Notes: generated by a model not told the origin, from the sequence alone. A stretch of 35,706 bases of DNA from Opitutales bacterium (GCA_007133065.1 SLNJ01000082.1:1-35706); one strand, 5' to 3'. Counted from the first letter of the stretch, positions 8,958 through 18,226 are shown. Program-made: numbers and translations.

Positions 8958-10568
8958 TGTGTATTCCAGTCCGCCGTCGGGTCCGAGGGGCCAACCGAAG
9001 CCGATCCACCCGAGCAGCATCAGGGTCCAGGCAATTCCGAAGGCGATCGCGTACGGAAGCATGGTCGCGATCAAGGTGCCGAGGCCGGAGGCGGGCGCGT
9101 ATTTCCGGAAGAAGACGAGAATGATGATGATGTACGGATTGAGGGGGGTGACCACGTTCGTTACCGAATCGCCGATCCTGTAGGCGACCTGGGTCAGCTC
9201 CGGGCTGATTCCCACCACCATCAGCATCGGCACAAAGATCGGAGCGAGCATGGCGTATTTGGCGGACATCGAACCGATAAACAGGTTGAAAAACATGACG
9301 AACCCGATGAAAGCGACAATCAACAGACCCCTGGGGAGTTCCGCCTGCGCCAGGAACTGTCCTCCGGAGACCGCCAGCATCGCGTCGAGCCCGGAATAGC
9401 GGAAGGACTCGATGAACTGTGCGGCGAAAAACGCCAGGACAATGATCGGAGCCATGCCCGCGATCGTTTCGGTGAGCATTTTCGCGAAGTCCTTGTCGGA
9501 GCGGAGGCTGCCGACCGCGATCCCGTAGGCGATTCCCGGCAGCATCGCCCCGAGAAGGATCAGGGGAACGATCGCTTCGACCCAGCGCGCGAACGGTCCC
9601 TCCCCGTCGCCGTGGAGCGGCATCCCGGGAATCCGCGCCATCGCAACGCACGCGACAATGAATGTGAAGAAGACGGCGGCGGCAATCCAGAGCGCTCGCC
9701 GCTCCTCCGGCTTCAGACAACTGTCACTGAGATCGCCCCCACCCCCGGCGCCCGCAATCGCTCCGCCCGCCCGGCGGACCCGCGGCTCCACGATCCAGCT
9801 GCTCACCGCCCAACCGACCGCCGTCATCACGAACGTCGAGACGATCATGAAGTACAGGTTGCAGGCCGGATTGACCGCGTATTCCGGGTCGATCGTCTGC
9901 GCCCCCACCTGGGAAAAGCCGGCGAGGAGCGGATCAAGACTGGTGATGAAGAGGTTGGCGTTGAACCCCGCCGAGACCCCCGCGAACGCCGCCGCCATAC
10001 CCGCCACAGGGGAGCGCCCGCAACTCTGGTAAATCGCCCCGGCCAGCGGCACGAGCAGGACGTACCCGGCGTCCAACGTCATCGAAGACAAAATGCCAAT
10101 GAAGATCATCGCCGGGGTCAGAAGCGACTGCGGCGCGACGAACATCAGGGCGCGCAAAAACGCGCGAATGAGCCCCGTCCGGTCCGCCAAACCAATCCCG
10201 AACATCGCCGCGAGCACCACGCCGAGAGGGGGAAACAGGATGAAATTCTCCACCATGTTGGCGAGGAGCCAGTAGATTCCATCGGCCGCGAGCAGGCTCC
10301 GCGCTTCGTACACCGCCCCGGTGGGGCTCCAGACGATTCGCTCGGTTCCATCGGCCGCCTCCTTAAGCTCCGGCAACTCCTGCGCGACCGACCAGCCGCC
10401 AACAACCGCTACGTGCGAAAGCACGAACACCACCGCAATACCGATCAGGAAAATCCCGACCGGGTCCGGCAGGCGATTCCCCACGCGCTCAATCCAAGCC
10501 AATATCCCGGAATTGGTCCCGGCACCCTTGGAGCGTTCGCAAGACGGTGACTCGTTCGGCTCGGCCAT
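8946..10568 (-). CDS. AbgT family transporter
   Basis: A 540-residue polytopic membrane protein. The N-terminal signature WIERVGNRLPDPVGIFLIG and the C-terminal block APIFVPMLMVVGISPELTQ, then YRIGDSVTNVVTPLNPY, are typical of the AbgT family. About a dozen hydrophobic segments are present plus a periplasmic loop after the first helix (~65-100). Founding member E. coli AbgT imports p-aminobenzoyl-glutamate; other members export sulfonamides, so substrate and direction here are open. No abgA/abgB peptidase genes are adjacent. The start at 10568 places the conserved domain ~25 residues in, as usual. The last codons overlap the ArsC-like remnant on the opposite strand. Confidence 0.92.
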   Translation of the reverse strand: MAEPNESPSCERSKGAGTNSGILAWIERVGNRLPDPVGIFLIGIAVVFVLSHVAVVGGWSVAQELPELKEAADGTERIVWSPTGAVYEARSLLAADGIYWLLANMVENFILFPPLGVVLAAMFGIGLADRTGLIRAFLRALMFVAPQSLLTPAMIFIGILSSMTLDAGYVLLVPLAGAIYQSCGRSPVAGMAAAFAGVSAGFNANLFITSLDPLLAGFSQVGAQTIDPEYAVNPACNLYFMIVSTFVMTAVGWAVSSWIVEPRVRRAGGAIAGAGGGGDLSDSCLKPEERRALWIAAAVFFTFIVACVAMARIPGMPLHGDGEGPFARWVEAIVPLILLGAMLPGIAYGIAVGSLRSDKDFAKMLTETIAGMAPIIVLAFFAAQFIESFRYSGLDAMLAVSGGQFLAQAELPRGLLIVAFIGFVMFFNLFIGSMSAKYAMLAPIFVPMLMVVGISPELTQVAYRIGDSVTNVVTPLNPYIIIILVFFRKYAPASGLGTLIATMLPYAIAFGIAWTLMLLGWIGFGWPLGPDGGLEYTILR

Positions 10569-10586
10569 GCAGGGCCCAGCATCCCC

Positions 10587-10609
10587 GGGTTTGCGCCGGG
10601 CGCAAACCC
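10587..10609 (-). terminator. Perfect hairpin between ABC exporter and abgT
   Basis: GGGTTTGCGC (10587-10596) and GCGCAAACCC (10600-10609) form a perfect 10-bp stem with a 3-nt loop, 20 bp after the ABC exporter stop and just upstream of the abgT start. No T-tract. It may end the exporter transcript. Confidence 0.6.
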
Positions 10610-10628
10610 AAAGTGGATTGCGCCCGCG

Positions 10629-12401
10629 CTATCCCTGCGCGCTATCCCATGAGAGGATCATGTGCCAGTAAGGTCCGCGACGTGCGAGCAGCTCGCGGTG
10701 GGAGCCGTGCTCGACGATCCGCCCGCTTTGCAAGACAATGAGCCTGTCGGCGCCGCGCAACAGAGAGGGTCGGTGCGAGCTGAGGATGACGGTTCTCCCC
10801 TCCATGAGCTTCTCGATTGATTCCTGGATAATCTGTTCGGACTCCGGCTCGACCGAACTGGTCGGCTCGTCAAGCAGGAGCACAGCGGGATCCGCTAGAA
10901 AAGCGCGCGCCACCCCGATGCGCTGACGCTGTCCGCCAGAGAGCTTCACCCCGCGCTCTCCCACCATCGTATCATACCCGTGCGGCAAAGCTCGGATGAA
11001 ATCGTCCGCATTCGCCTGCATGGCCGCGTGGATCAGCGCTTCCTCGGAAGCCTCGGGCCGCCCGTAAAGAATATTCTCACGAATCGTTGTGTTGAACAGA
11101 AAGGTCTCCTGAAAGACCATGCCGAGGCGCCCGTGCCATGAGTCCTGACGGAAAGCCGTGAGTGGCGCGTCACCGTAGCGAACCTCGCCCGAGACCGGAT
11201 CATAGAACCGGGCAATCAGCGCGAGAACCGTGCTTTTGCCCCCGCCGCTGCGTCCGACCAGCCCCAGACGTTCGCCCGGCGCGACACGGAATGAGAGATC
11301 CCGGACCACCGGTTTCACCGGATCGTAGTGGAACGAGACGTTGCGCATCTCCAGGGGAAGAATTCCACTGGGAACGACTCGTGCATCCGGTTCGTCCTGA
11401 ATCTCCACCGGTGCATCGAGGATCTCGTAGACTCGCCGTGTCGACGCCACGGCTCGCTGGATCAAGTCGTTGACCTGGGCGAGCGTACGGATCGGACTGT
11501 TTAACTGCCACCAGTAGCCGCGAAACGCGACCAGCCCGCCGATGGTGAATTCACCGCGCCACACAAACCACGCCCCCAGTCCCAGCATGATCACGTTCGT
11601 TGTGAACCCGACCATGAACACGGATGGGAACAGAATCGTACGCAGCCGAACCGCCTCCATCATCTTCTCAAAATAACTCTGGGTGGTATCGGCGAATCGA
11701 TCCTCCTCCCGCTTTCCCTGGTTGAATGCACGGATTACCGCAAACCCCGCCAGATTGTCCTGAAGCTTCGCGCTGACCGCCCCGAGGCGGCGGCGCGCTT
11801 CGCCGTACAGCGCTTTGATCCGCGGATTGAAGTAGTGGAGAATCAGGTAGACGAGCGCGAGCGGGAAGAGCGTCACGATCCCAACCTTCCAGTTGATCGC
11901 AAGGATGATTCCGATGACGACCGTGAAGGTAACCAGTTCCTCGAACATCCGGGTGATCCCATTGACCAGAGACCCCTGGATCGTGTCGATGTCGGAGATT
12001 ACCCGGGCCATCAGGTCGCCCGTGCGTTGATTTTGGATGTACCGGGCCGACTGGCGGTTCAATTTTCGGTACGTCTGGTTCCGCAGATCCCGCACAAACA
12101 ACTGGCCGGCCCGCTCGAAGAGACGATCCCGCGCCGCTCCCAGGATAACCGAGAACGCATGCACCCCAACCATTACCCCTAGCGCCGGCACCAGCAGGTG
12201 GATGCGCTCGTTGAGAAGGACCTCGTCGACAACAAACATCCAGACGACCGGGTGAAAAAGGCCGGCCGGTGACGCCAGCACCAGACAGACGAATCCCGCC
12301 AGAAAAAACCGCCGATACGGACCGAGGCTCTTGAGCATGCGCCAAAGAATACTCTTCTCAACTCCGGATTCAGTCGGTTCGGATGATTGGTGATTCGACA
12401 T
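10629..12401 (-). CDS. MsbA-like ABC exporter, fused permease-ATPase
   Basis: A 590-residue half-transporter: six membrane helices within ~30-320 followed by a nucleotide-binding domain. Walker A is GRSGGGKST (383-391), Q-loop VFQETFLFN (429-437), signature LSGGQRQRIG (487-496), Walker B AVLLLDE (506-512) and H-loop H543. Domain order, length and the transmembrane motif MARVISDIDTIQ resemble MsbA/lipid exporters. The D-loop reads SSVEPES where SALD is usual, so the conserved D-loop aspartate is replaced by glutamate; this occurs in some exporters. It could flip lipid A or another lipid, or expel drugs; the sequence cannot decide. A 239-bp gap upstream separates it from the divergent regulator gene. 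Confidence 0.9.
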   Translation of the reverse strand: MSNHQSSEPTESGVEKSILWRMLKSLGPYRRFFLAGFVCLVLASPAGLFHPVVWMFVVDEVLLNERIHLLVPALGVMVGVHAFSVILGAARDRLFERAGQLFVRDLRNQTYRKLNRQSARYIQNQRTGDLMARVISDIDTIQGSLVNGITRMFEELVTFTVVIGIILAINWKVGIVTLFPLALVYLILHYFNPRIKALYGEARRRLGAVSAKLQDNLAGFAVIRAFNQGKREEDRFADTTQSYFEKMMEAVRLRTILFPSVFMVGFTTNVIMLGLGAWFVWRGEFTIGGLVAFRGYWWQLNSPIRTLAQVNDLIQRAVASTRRVYEILDAPVEIQDEPDARVVPSGILPLEMRNVSFHYDPVKPVVRDLSFRVAPGERLGLVGRSGGGKSTVLALIARFYDPVSGEVRYGDAPLTAFRQDSWHGRLGMVFQETFLFNTTIRENILYGRPEASEEALIHAAMQANADDFIRALPHGYDTMVGERGVKLSGGQRQRIGVARAFLADPAVLLLDEPTSSVEPESEQIIQESIEKLMEGRTVILSSHRPSLLRGADRLIVLQSGRIVEHGSHRELLARRGPYWHMILSWDSAQG

Positions 12402-12640
12402 GGTGCCTGACTGTCAACGCCCCCGTCGCCATGGCAAGTTTCAATTCCGCGGCGCACGCCAATCCGCTCACCGAGCGGCGACCTCAATCAGGCCCCAGCT
12501 CTCCCCGGTCATCCGCTTGTAGCCGGAATGATCCAAACGCGTAGGTTCATGCCCAACCGAGCCAGTGAACAGCCGAGCCGGCATGCGCTTGTCGCAACAG
12601 GACGGCTTGACCCCGAGCCGGACTGCGGGATGATAACGCC

Positions 12641-13576
12641 ATGGCGATGCCTTGGGAGATACTGAAATCACTGTCGGATCCGACCCGATTGCGCGTCCTG
12701 CACTTGTTGGCCCTTGAGGAGCTCTCCGTAGCGGAGCTCCAGCAAATCCTTGAAATGGGCCAATCCCGGATTTCCTCGCACCTTGCCCTACTGCGCGGAG
12801 CCGAACTGGTAATCGATCGCAAAGCCGGAAAACACAGCTATTACGGGAGAAATCCACACCTGACGCCCGAATCGGAGGGGATACTGGAGGCCGCGCTGGC
12901 CGCGACGCGTGGGGAGCCGGCGTTCCAGCGCGATCGCGAGGAGCTGGGGCGAGTCCTCGAAGAGCGCCGGCAGATCGCCAGGCGTTACTTCGACGAAATA
13001 GCCGGTCGCCTCGGCAAACACCATTGCCCCGGACGCTCCTGGCAAGCGTTTGGACACATGCTGCTGCAGCTCGTCCCAAAAATCGAAATAGCCGACCTCG
13101 GCGCCGGCGAAGGAACCGTATCGCATCTCCTGGCACGCCGCGCAAAAACCGTGTACTGCATCGACAACTCACCCGCCATGGTCGAGGTGGGAACCCGCCT
13201 CGCGCAAGAACACGATCTGCCGAACGTACACTACAAACTGGGCGACATTGAGTCGGTTCCACTCCCGGCCGAGAGCGTCGACGTCGCCCTCCTGAGCCAG
13301 GCGCTCCACCATGCACAGCATCCGCCCGCGGCAATCGCCGAGGCATTCCGTATTCTTCGCCCCGGAGGCCAGGTAATCCTCCTCGACCTCAAAGAACACC
13401 GGTTTGAGCAGGCGCGCGAGCTCTACGCCGACACCTGGCTTGGGTTCCGGGAGAGCACGCTGAGAGATATGCTCCGCGATGCCGGATTCCAGCAGACGGA
13501 GGTGCGGATCGTGTCGCGAGAAACACGCGAACCGCACTTCGAGACCCTGTTCGCCAGCGGCTGGAAGCCAGCCTAA
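12641..13576 (+). CDS. ArsR-type HTH domain fused to a SAM-dependent methyltransferase
   Basis: In this 311-residue protein, residues 1-~80 form a winged helix of the ArsR family (LKSLSDPTRLRVLHLLALEELSV; recognition helix GQSRISSHLALLRGAELV). Residues ~125-300 form a class I methyltransferase with motif I IADLGAGEGTVSHLL, acidic IDNSPAM, and LRPGGQVILLDL. The HTH lacks the cysteines used by metal-sensing ArsR proteins, so metal sensing is unlikely. The methyltransferase lacks the cysteine set of arsenite methylases. Known fusions of this kind are often linked to methionine/SAM metabolism; here the neighbours give no direct clue. The 3' end overlaps the convergent ptsI by 4 bp. A weak promoter-like pair (TTGACC, 16 bp, GATGAT) precedes the ATG. 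Confidence 0.85.
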   Translation: MAMPWEILKSLSDPTRLRVLHLLALEELSVAELQQILEMGQSRISSHLALLRGAELVIDRKAGKHSYYGRNPHLTPESEGILEAALAATRGEPAFQRDREELGRVLEERRQIARRYFDEIAGRLGKHHCPGRSWQAFGHMLLQLVPKIEIADLGAGEGTVSHLLARRAKTVYCIDNSPAMVEVGTRLAQEHDLPNVHYKLGDIESVPLPAESVDVALLSQALHHAQHPPAAIAEAFRILRPGGQVILLDLKEHRFEQARELYADTWLGFRESTLRDMLRDAGFQQTEVRIVSRETREPHFETLFASGWKPA

Positions 13577-15345
13577 TTCGGCCGAAGCTCTACTGCGAGC
13601 ACATCGCGGTAGAAATCCCGTAGCAGGTCCGCCGTATCGCTCGCACGGCAGGAGCGCAACACGTTCGCGGCGAGATTGCGCGCCTCGGCCATGGTCATGT
13701 GCCGGATCGCGTACTTGATCTCGGGGGCAACCGCCGGCGTCAGGCTGATCTCATTCGCCCCCATCCCGAACAGGAGCGCCGCATACACCGGGTCCCCGGC
13801 CATTTCCCCGCAGATCCCTACCGGGATCTTCCGTTTGTGGCCGGCATCGATAACGTGCTGGATTGTGCGCAGGACAGCCGGATGATTCGGCTCGTAGAGA
13901 TGAGCGATCCGGTCGTTCACTCGGTCCACCGCCAGCATGTACTGGATCAGATCATTCGTGCCGATGCTGAAAAAATCGCACTGTTCCGCAAGGTGATCCG
14001 CGACGTACGCCGCACTGGGAATCTCGATCATGCTGCCGACCGCGATATCGGGATCGTACGCGCACCCCTCGCGTTCCAGCTCCTGCTTGCACTCCTCCAG
14101 GAGGTCCCGGGCCGTCAGGAACTCCTCAATCCCTGAAATCATGGGAAACATCACTTTGACCCTGCCGCAGGCGCCGGCTCGGAGGATCGCCCGCAACTGC
14201 ATCTTGAATATATCCGGATGCTTCAGGCAAAAGCGAATCGCCCGGAACCCCATAAACGGATTCGTTTCGTCGGACTCGAAGGGAGAGTTGCTCGATGCCT
14301 TGTCTCCGCCGAGGTCGAGCGTACGGATGATCACGGGATGGTCGGGGAAGAGCGATACGATCCTGCGATACGCCTCAAACTGCTCCTCCTCGTCGGGGAA
14401 CCGATCGTCGCGTAAAAAGATCCCCTCCGTCCGGAATAGTCCGACCCCCTCGCAGCCGGCCCGGGTCAGTTCGTCGGCATCCTCGAAACCCTCGACGTTG
14501 ATGAACAGCTTGAGTTGCGCGCCGTCCCGGGTCTCGGCCGGCAGACCGGCTTCCTTCTCAAAAAGATGCTGGATTTTCCGCCGCTCGACCTGTATCCGGC
14601 CGTATCGATGGAGGGTATCCTCGCTTGGATTGAGGATGACCAACCCTTCGTACCCGTCCACGAGAACGATCTGATCGTATTCAATCGTGCGGGTCAGGTC
14701 GTGAAGCCCGACGACTGCGGGAACCTGGATCGAGCGCGCCATGATGACCGAGTGGCTCGTCCGGCTTCCCTGGTCGGTGACGATCGCGAGAACCTTGTTT
14801 CTGTCCAGATTCGCCGTATCGGAAGGGCTCAAATCGTCCGATACGATCACCTTCTGGTCCGCAAAATCGCTGATCGCGAAATCCGAACGCCCCATGAGCT
14901 TGTGAAGCAGGCGGCGCGAGACGTCCCGGATGTCGTTGACCCGCTCCCTTAGATACTCGTCATCGATATTCGAAAACGCCTCGATGTACCGGGAAGCGAC
15001 CTGATGGAAGCAGTACTCGATGTTGAACCCGGTCTGGTCGACCTCGTTGATTGTTTCTTCGATCAGCGCCCGGTCCTCCAAAACCAGCTGATGCGCATCG
15101 AAGATTCGCGATTCGTCTTCGCCGAGGCGCTCCTCGACTTCCGCACGGATGGCACTGATCTCCTTGCGAGTCTCAAGGAGGGCCTGTTCGAAGCGTGCCA
15201 CCTCCTCCTCACGCTTACACCGGGACACCTGATACGAGGGAATTTCGAGGTCTTTCTTCAGAAAGATGAACGCAGGGCCGGATGCCACCCCCGGGGAGGC
15301 GGCAATTCCGTGCAATACGGTTTCGTCTTTGGAGGTGGAACTCAT
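13573..15345 (-). CDS. ptsI: PTS enzyme I (phosphoenolpyruvate-protein phosphotransferase)
   Basis: A 590-residue cytoplasmic enzyme that takes phosphate from PEP and passes it to HPr. The order is an N-terminal HPr-binding/phosphohistidine domain with H198 in GSRTSHSVIMARS, then the PEP-binding barrel with GLFRTEGIFL, IRTLDLGGDK, MIEIPSAA, SIGTNDLIQYMLAVDR and the catalytic cysteine C512 in GICGEMAGDP. Length matches the family (~570-590). No HPr, EIIA or sugar permease genes adjoin it, so HPr must be encoded elsewhere; a regulatory rather than sugar-uptake PTS is possible. The start at 15345 gives the standard HGIAASPGVASGPAF opening. The 118-bp gap upstream carries a small hairpin, GATTGCA-ACC-TGCAATC, at about 15419-15435. 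Confidence 0.95.
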   Translation of the reverse strand: MSSTSKDETVLHGIAASPGVASGPAFIFLKKDLEIPSYQVSRCKREEEVARFEQALLETRKEISAIRAEVEERLGEDESRIFDAHQLVLEDRALIEETINEVDQTGFNIEYCFHQVASRYIEAFSNIDDEYLRERVNDIRDVSRRLLHKLMGRSDFAISDFADQKVIVSDDLSPSDTANLDRNKVLAIVTDQGSRTSHSVIMARSIQVPAVVGLHDLTRTIEYDQIVLVDGYEGLVILNPSEDTLHRYGRIQVERRKIQHLFEKEAGLPAETRDGAQLKLFINVEGFEDADELTRAGCEGVGLFRTEGIFLRDDRFPDEEEQFEAYRRIVSLFPDHPVIIRTLDLGGDKASSNSPFESDETNPFMGFRAIRFCLKHPDIFKMQLRAILRAGACGRVKVMFPMISGIEEFLTARDLLEECKQELEREGCAYDPDIAVGSMIEIPSAAYVADHLAEQCDFFSIGTNDLIQYMLAVDRVNDRIAHLYEPNHPAVLRTIQHVIDAGHKRKIPVGICGEMAGDPVYAALLFGMGANEISLTPAVAPEIKYAIRHMTMAEARNLAANVLRSCRASDTADLLRDFYRDVLAVELRPN

Positions 15346-15463
15346 TAACTCAATGTTTCAAACGCGCGAATCAGGATGCGATTTCAATGGGAGAGGACGG
15401 TATTTTCGATCGAAACGGATTGCAACCTGCAATCACGATTCGCCCCGGTTTTCCAACATCCTG

Positions 15464-16363
15464 CTAGAGGAACGTGCTCTCGATTCGAAAGGCGCTCGAG
15501 CCCAGGCACTCCGTTACCGTGCGCTCAAAGTCCGCAAACAACGATTCCGGACCGCAGGGAAGAACGAACAGCGCACTGCCGCTGCCGCTGAGCATACAAC
15601 GGGGGAGACCCGCCCGCTCCAACACGCCCGCAAGCGCGCCGTAATAGCGATATTTGCCATATATTGTCGGGGTGAAACGGTTGTAACAGAACTCCTCCAA
15701 CCCGGCTTCAGGCGCTTTGAACCACTTGGACAGCGCGGCATCAGCCACCGCCGCGCTGTCGTAGCGCCGCTCATTCGCCACCATGGCGTAAGCATCGGCC
15801 GTCGCGATCGGAACACCGGGCGACACAAGCCACACACGCCGCCCGCGCAGCGTTCCTGCAACCCCCTCCGGCAGCGTTTCCACTCGTTCCCCGCGCCCGC
15901 GCAACACCACCGGGCGATCGTACAGAAACATCGGACAATCCGAGCCGACCTCGGCCGCTGCAGCATGGAGCTCGTCCGGCTCCAACGGCCGCTCGCTGAA
16001 CCGCTGGGCCGCACGCAATGCAGCGGCCGCGTCGCTGCTTCCTCCGCCCAGACCCGCGCCCGCCGGAATCCGTTTGCGCAGTGCCACGTGCAGCGGAGGC
16101 AACGGGGCCCGCTTCCGAAACTCCGACAGGGCACGCAGCACAAGGTTATCCGGTCCAGTCCCAAGCGCCGGGTCGTCGCATTCCAATCGGTCGCCGCCTT
16201 CGTCCAGCCCGCTCACCCGCAGCGAGTCGCCGAAGCTCAACCGCGCCGCCACCGAGACAATCTCGTGGTAACCGTCCGCGCGCCGTCCCGTAATGGAAAG
16301 GTGGAGATTCACCTTGGCAGGCGCAGCAAACGTGTACACCGAGGGAGCCGCAGATAGCACCAT
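15464..16363 (-). CDS. ispE: 4-diphosphocytidyl-2-C-methyl-D-erythritol kinase
   Basis: A 299-residue GHMP kinase for the fourth step of the MEP isoprenoid pathway (phosphorylation of CDP-ME). It carries PAKVNLHL with K17, the glycine-rich ATP loop PAGAGLGGGSSDA (100-112), the catalytic D142 in GSDCPMFL, and the late motif MLSGSGSALFVL. The start at 16363 was chosen because the family begins just before APAKVNLHLSITGRRADGYH; an upstream in-frame start at 16552 would read through the ispD gene. It is transcribed divergently from ispD-ispF with 63 bp between the start codons, which must hold both promoters. Confidence 0.95.
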   Translation of the reverse strand: MVLSAAPSVYTFAAPAKVNLHLSITGRRADGYHEIVSVAARLSFGDSLRVSGLDEGGDRLECDDPALGTGPDNLVLRALSEFRKRAPLPPLHVALRKRIPAGAGLGGGSSDAAAALRAAQRFSERPLEPDELHAAAAEVGSDCPMFLYDRPVVLRGRGERVETLPEGVAGTLRGRRVWLVSPGVPIATADAYAMVANERRYDSAAVADAALSKWFKAPEAGLEEFCYNRFTPTIYGKYRYYGALAGVLERAGLPRCMLSGSGSALFVLPCGPESLFADFERTVTECLGSSAFRIESTFL

Positions 16364-16426
16364 GCACGCAGGCTTAGGCGTCGGAAATTGCTTTGCAAGC
16401 GACAAAATCTCACCCACTGTGGCGCC

Positions 16427-17161
16427 ATGGCAGAAGCCGCCGTTATCCTCGCCGCCGGCAGCGGCACGCGAATGCAGGGCGCCGTAACAGACAAGCTGCT
16501 CGTGTCGCTGGGCGGCCGACCGGTGCTGTTCCACAGCTTGGCCGCCTTTCAAGCGGCTGACGGTTTCGATACCTACGTGATCGTCTGCCGGGATCGGGAG
16601 CAGCTAGCCCGCATCCGGGAACTCAGCACCTCCGCTTTTCCCGAGCTGGAACCCGCCATCCAATGGGTGCTCGGAGGCCGCGAACGCGCCGATTCGGTGC
16701 GGGCCGGACTCGCGGCCCTCGACCCGGCAATCCGCTCGGTCTACATCCACGACGGCGCCCGTCCGCTCATTCGTCCCGAATGGATCCGGGCCCTTCGGGC
16801 GATCCTTGAAACGGGCGAGAGCGCCGCCCTCGCCCGCCCGGTCAGCGACACCGTCAAGCGCGCAGCCCAAGACGATCCAACCGCCGGCGCGACCTCGCTC
16901 CAGGATCTCGCACGCGACCGGCTCTGGGCGATGGAGACCCCCCAGGCGTTTCCGTACGCGGCGATCCTGGACGCATACCAGGCGGCTCTCCATACCCGTA
17001 TCCCGCTCACCGACGACACCGCCGCGGCATCCCACGCGGGCATTCCGGTGCGTCTGGTCGAACCCGACGGGCCGAATCCGAAACTCACAACACCCGCAGA
17101 CCTTGAATGGGCGGAACACCTGATCCGGCGCGGACACCTACCGACACAACATGAACGATGA
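16427..17161 (+). CDS. ispD: 2-C-methyl-D-erythritol 4-phosphate cytidylyltransferase
   Basis: A 244-residue nucleotidyltransferase for the third MEP step (MEP + CTP to CDP-ME). The N-terminal CTP loop AAVILAAGSGTRM, followed by a lysine in VTDKLLVSLGG, YIHDGARPLI (the DGARP motif), and the C-terminal TDDTAAASHAGIPVRLVEPDGPNPKLTTPADL are all diagnostic. Most homologues have a proline before the CTP-loop lysine; here it is aspartate. The ATG at 16427 puts the loop at residue 5. The gene's end overlaps the ispF start by 11 bp, implying translational coupling. Confidence 0.95.
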   Translation: MAEAAVILAAGSGTRMQGAVTDKLLVSLGGRPVLFHSLAAFQAADGFDTYVIVCRDREQLARIRELSTSAFPELEPAIQWVLGGRERADSVRAGLAALDPAIRSVYIHDGARPLIRPEWIRALRAILETGESAALARPVSDTVKRAAQDDPTAGATSLQDLARDRLWAMETPQAFPYAAILDAYQAALHTRIPLTDDTAAASHAGIPVRLVEPDGPNPKLTTPADLEWAEHLIRRGHLPTQHER

Positions 17162-17684
17162 CCGCCAATCCCGTGCCGCCCGCATCGGACACGGATACGA
17201 TATACATCGATTCACAGAGAATCGCCCGCTCGTCCTCGGCGGCGTGACCATCCCGCACCAACGGGGACTCGCCGGGCACTCCGATGCCGACTGCCTCAGC
17301 CACGCAGTCGCCGACGCAATCCTCGGCGCGTTGGCGCTTCCCGATATCGGGCATTGTTTTCCCGATACCGACCCGGCATACGCGGGAATGAATTCGCTTG
17401 TCATCGTCCGTCACGCCGCCGCCCAGGCGCGCGAGCGCGGGTACACCGTCGGGAATGCCGATCTCACCGTGATCGCGGAAGAGCCCAGGATTGGCCCCCA
17501 CCTCGAAACGATGCGTGCCACGCTCGCGGAGGCGCTCACAATCCCCCCGGACTGTGTTGGCATCAAGGCGACCACCAACGAGAAGCTCGGCAGCCTCGGC
17601 GGCGCCGAGGGAATCGCGGCTCATGCCGTCGTGCTCCTGTGGCGCACGGATGCGCCTGAGTCCTCCGGTTCTGAAATAGGTTGA
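17151..17684 (+). CDS. ispF: 2-C-methyl-D-erythritol 2,4-cyclodiphosphate synthase
   Basis: A 177-residue enzyme forming the cyclic diphosphate of the MEP pathway. Metal ligands are D17 and H19 in GYDIHRF and H43 in LAGHSDAD. The DIGHCFPDTDPAYAGMNS and IKATTNEKLGSLGGAEGIAAHAVVLL blocks are classic. It starts inside the ispD 3' end (11-bp overlap), so the two form one operon. It is slightly longer than E. coli IspF (159 aa), with extra residues at both ends. Confidence 0.96.
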   Translation: MNDDRQSRAARIGHGYDIHRFTENRPLVLGGVTIPHQRGLAGHSDADCLSHAVADAILGALALPDIGHCFPDTDPAYAGMNSLVIVRHAAAQARERGYTVGNADLTVIAEEPRIGPHLETMRATLAEALTIPPDCVGIKATTNEKLGSLGGAEGIAAHAVVLLWRTDAPESSGSEIG

Positions 17685-17689
17685 CTCGA

Positions 17690-17723
17690 GCATGCGGTGC
17701 GCCGCAAGGCGTTACCCCCATGC
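17690..17723 (+). terminator. Hairpin with GNRA loop after ispF
   Basis: Outer arms GCATG/CATGC enclose GGTGCGCC-GCAA-GGCGTTACC (one bulged T and one G-U pair), starting 5 bp after the ispF stop. No T-tract. It may serve ispF and, from the other side, the convergent ndk. The rest of the gap to 17800 holds no recognisable feature. Confidence 0.55.
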
Positions 17724-17800
17724 ACAGGGGAATTCGTTTCATCGATATTGACGGAGCGCAGGGGAGATGGCATGAGGACTCGACAGGACCGGTCTCGCAA

Positions 17801-18226
17801 TCACTCGTCCCGGGCATCGGCAATTCCCTCGGGAAAAAACCGTGCAATCTCGACCTCAGCGGTTTCCGGGCCGTCGGAGGCGTGTACCAAATTGAGCATC
17901 TTGTCCGTCCCCCAATCGCCCCGGATCGTGCCGGCGGGTGCCGCGCTTGAATCCGTCGGCCCGACGAGGTTGCGTACCCGCGCGATCACTCCCGATCCGG
18001 ACAGTACCAGCACCACAACCGGCCGTGAGCTCATAAACGCTTCTATTTCGGGAAAGAACGGTTTGTCCGCAATGTGGCTGTAGTGATCGCGAAGCAGTTC
18101 GCGTTCGAGCCGCATCACCTTGCACGCCATGATTTCGAACCCGGCCTGCTCGAATCGATCGATGACGGCGCCGGACTTCCGGCGCGCAATGCAGTCGGGT
18201 TTGAGAATAATCAGAGTTTTTTCCAT
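17801..18226 (-). CDS. ndk: Nucleoside-diphosphate kinase
   Basis: A 141-residue enzyme equalising NTP and NDP pools. It carries EKTLIILKPD at the start, KPFFPEIEAFMSS, ARVRNLVGPTDSSAAPAGTIRGD, and the phosphorylated histidine H115 in NLVHASDGPETAEVEIARFF. Length is typical of bacterial NDKs. It converges on ispF and is divergent from the aminotransferase gene, with 135 bp between the latter two starts. Confidence 0.97.
   Translation of the reverse strand: MEKTLIILKPDCIARRKSGAVIDRFEQAGFEIMACKVMRLERELLRDHYSHIADKPFFPEIEAFMSSRPVVVLVLSGSGVIARVRNLVGPTDSSAAPAGTIRGDWGTDKMLNLVHASDGPETAEVEIARFFPEGIADARDE

Noticed and set aside
8380-9720. 446-codon minus-strand frame overlapping abgT
   Set aside because: It lies in another frame of the AbgT gene and the hydrolase 3' end; the Arg-rich, patternless translation has no recognisable domain.
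12402-12640. A gene fragment on the minus strand ending ...GESWGLIEVAAR before 12468, or a SAH riboswitch before the ArsR-methyltransferase
   Set aside because: The peptide matches nothing I recognise and the frame continues into the antisense of the methyltransferase gene. GAGCGG-like bits resemble the SAH motif only loosely and do not fold into its conserved core.
8799-13576. An arsenic-resistance island made of the ArsC-like remnant and the ArsR-methyltransferase
   Set aside because: The two lie almost 4 kb apart with unrelated genes between; the ArsR part lacks metal-binding cysteines and the methyltransferase lacks ArsM cysteines. No arsB/acr3 is present.
13573-15345. A second PTS component (HPr or EIIA) near ptsI
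   Set aside because: No HPr-like phosphohistidine motif appears in neighbouring frames; adjoining genes are the methyltransferase and ispE.
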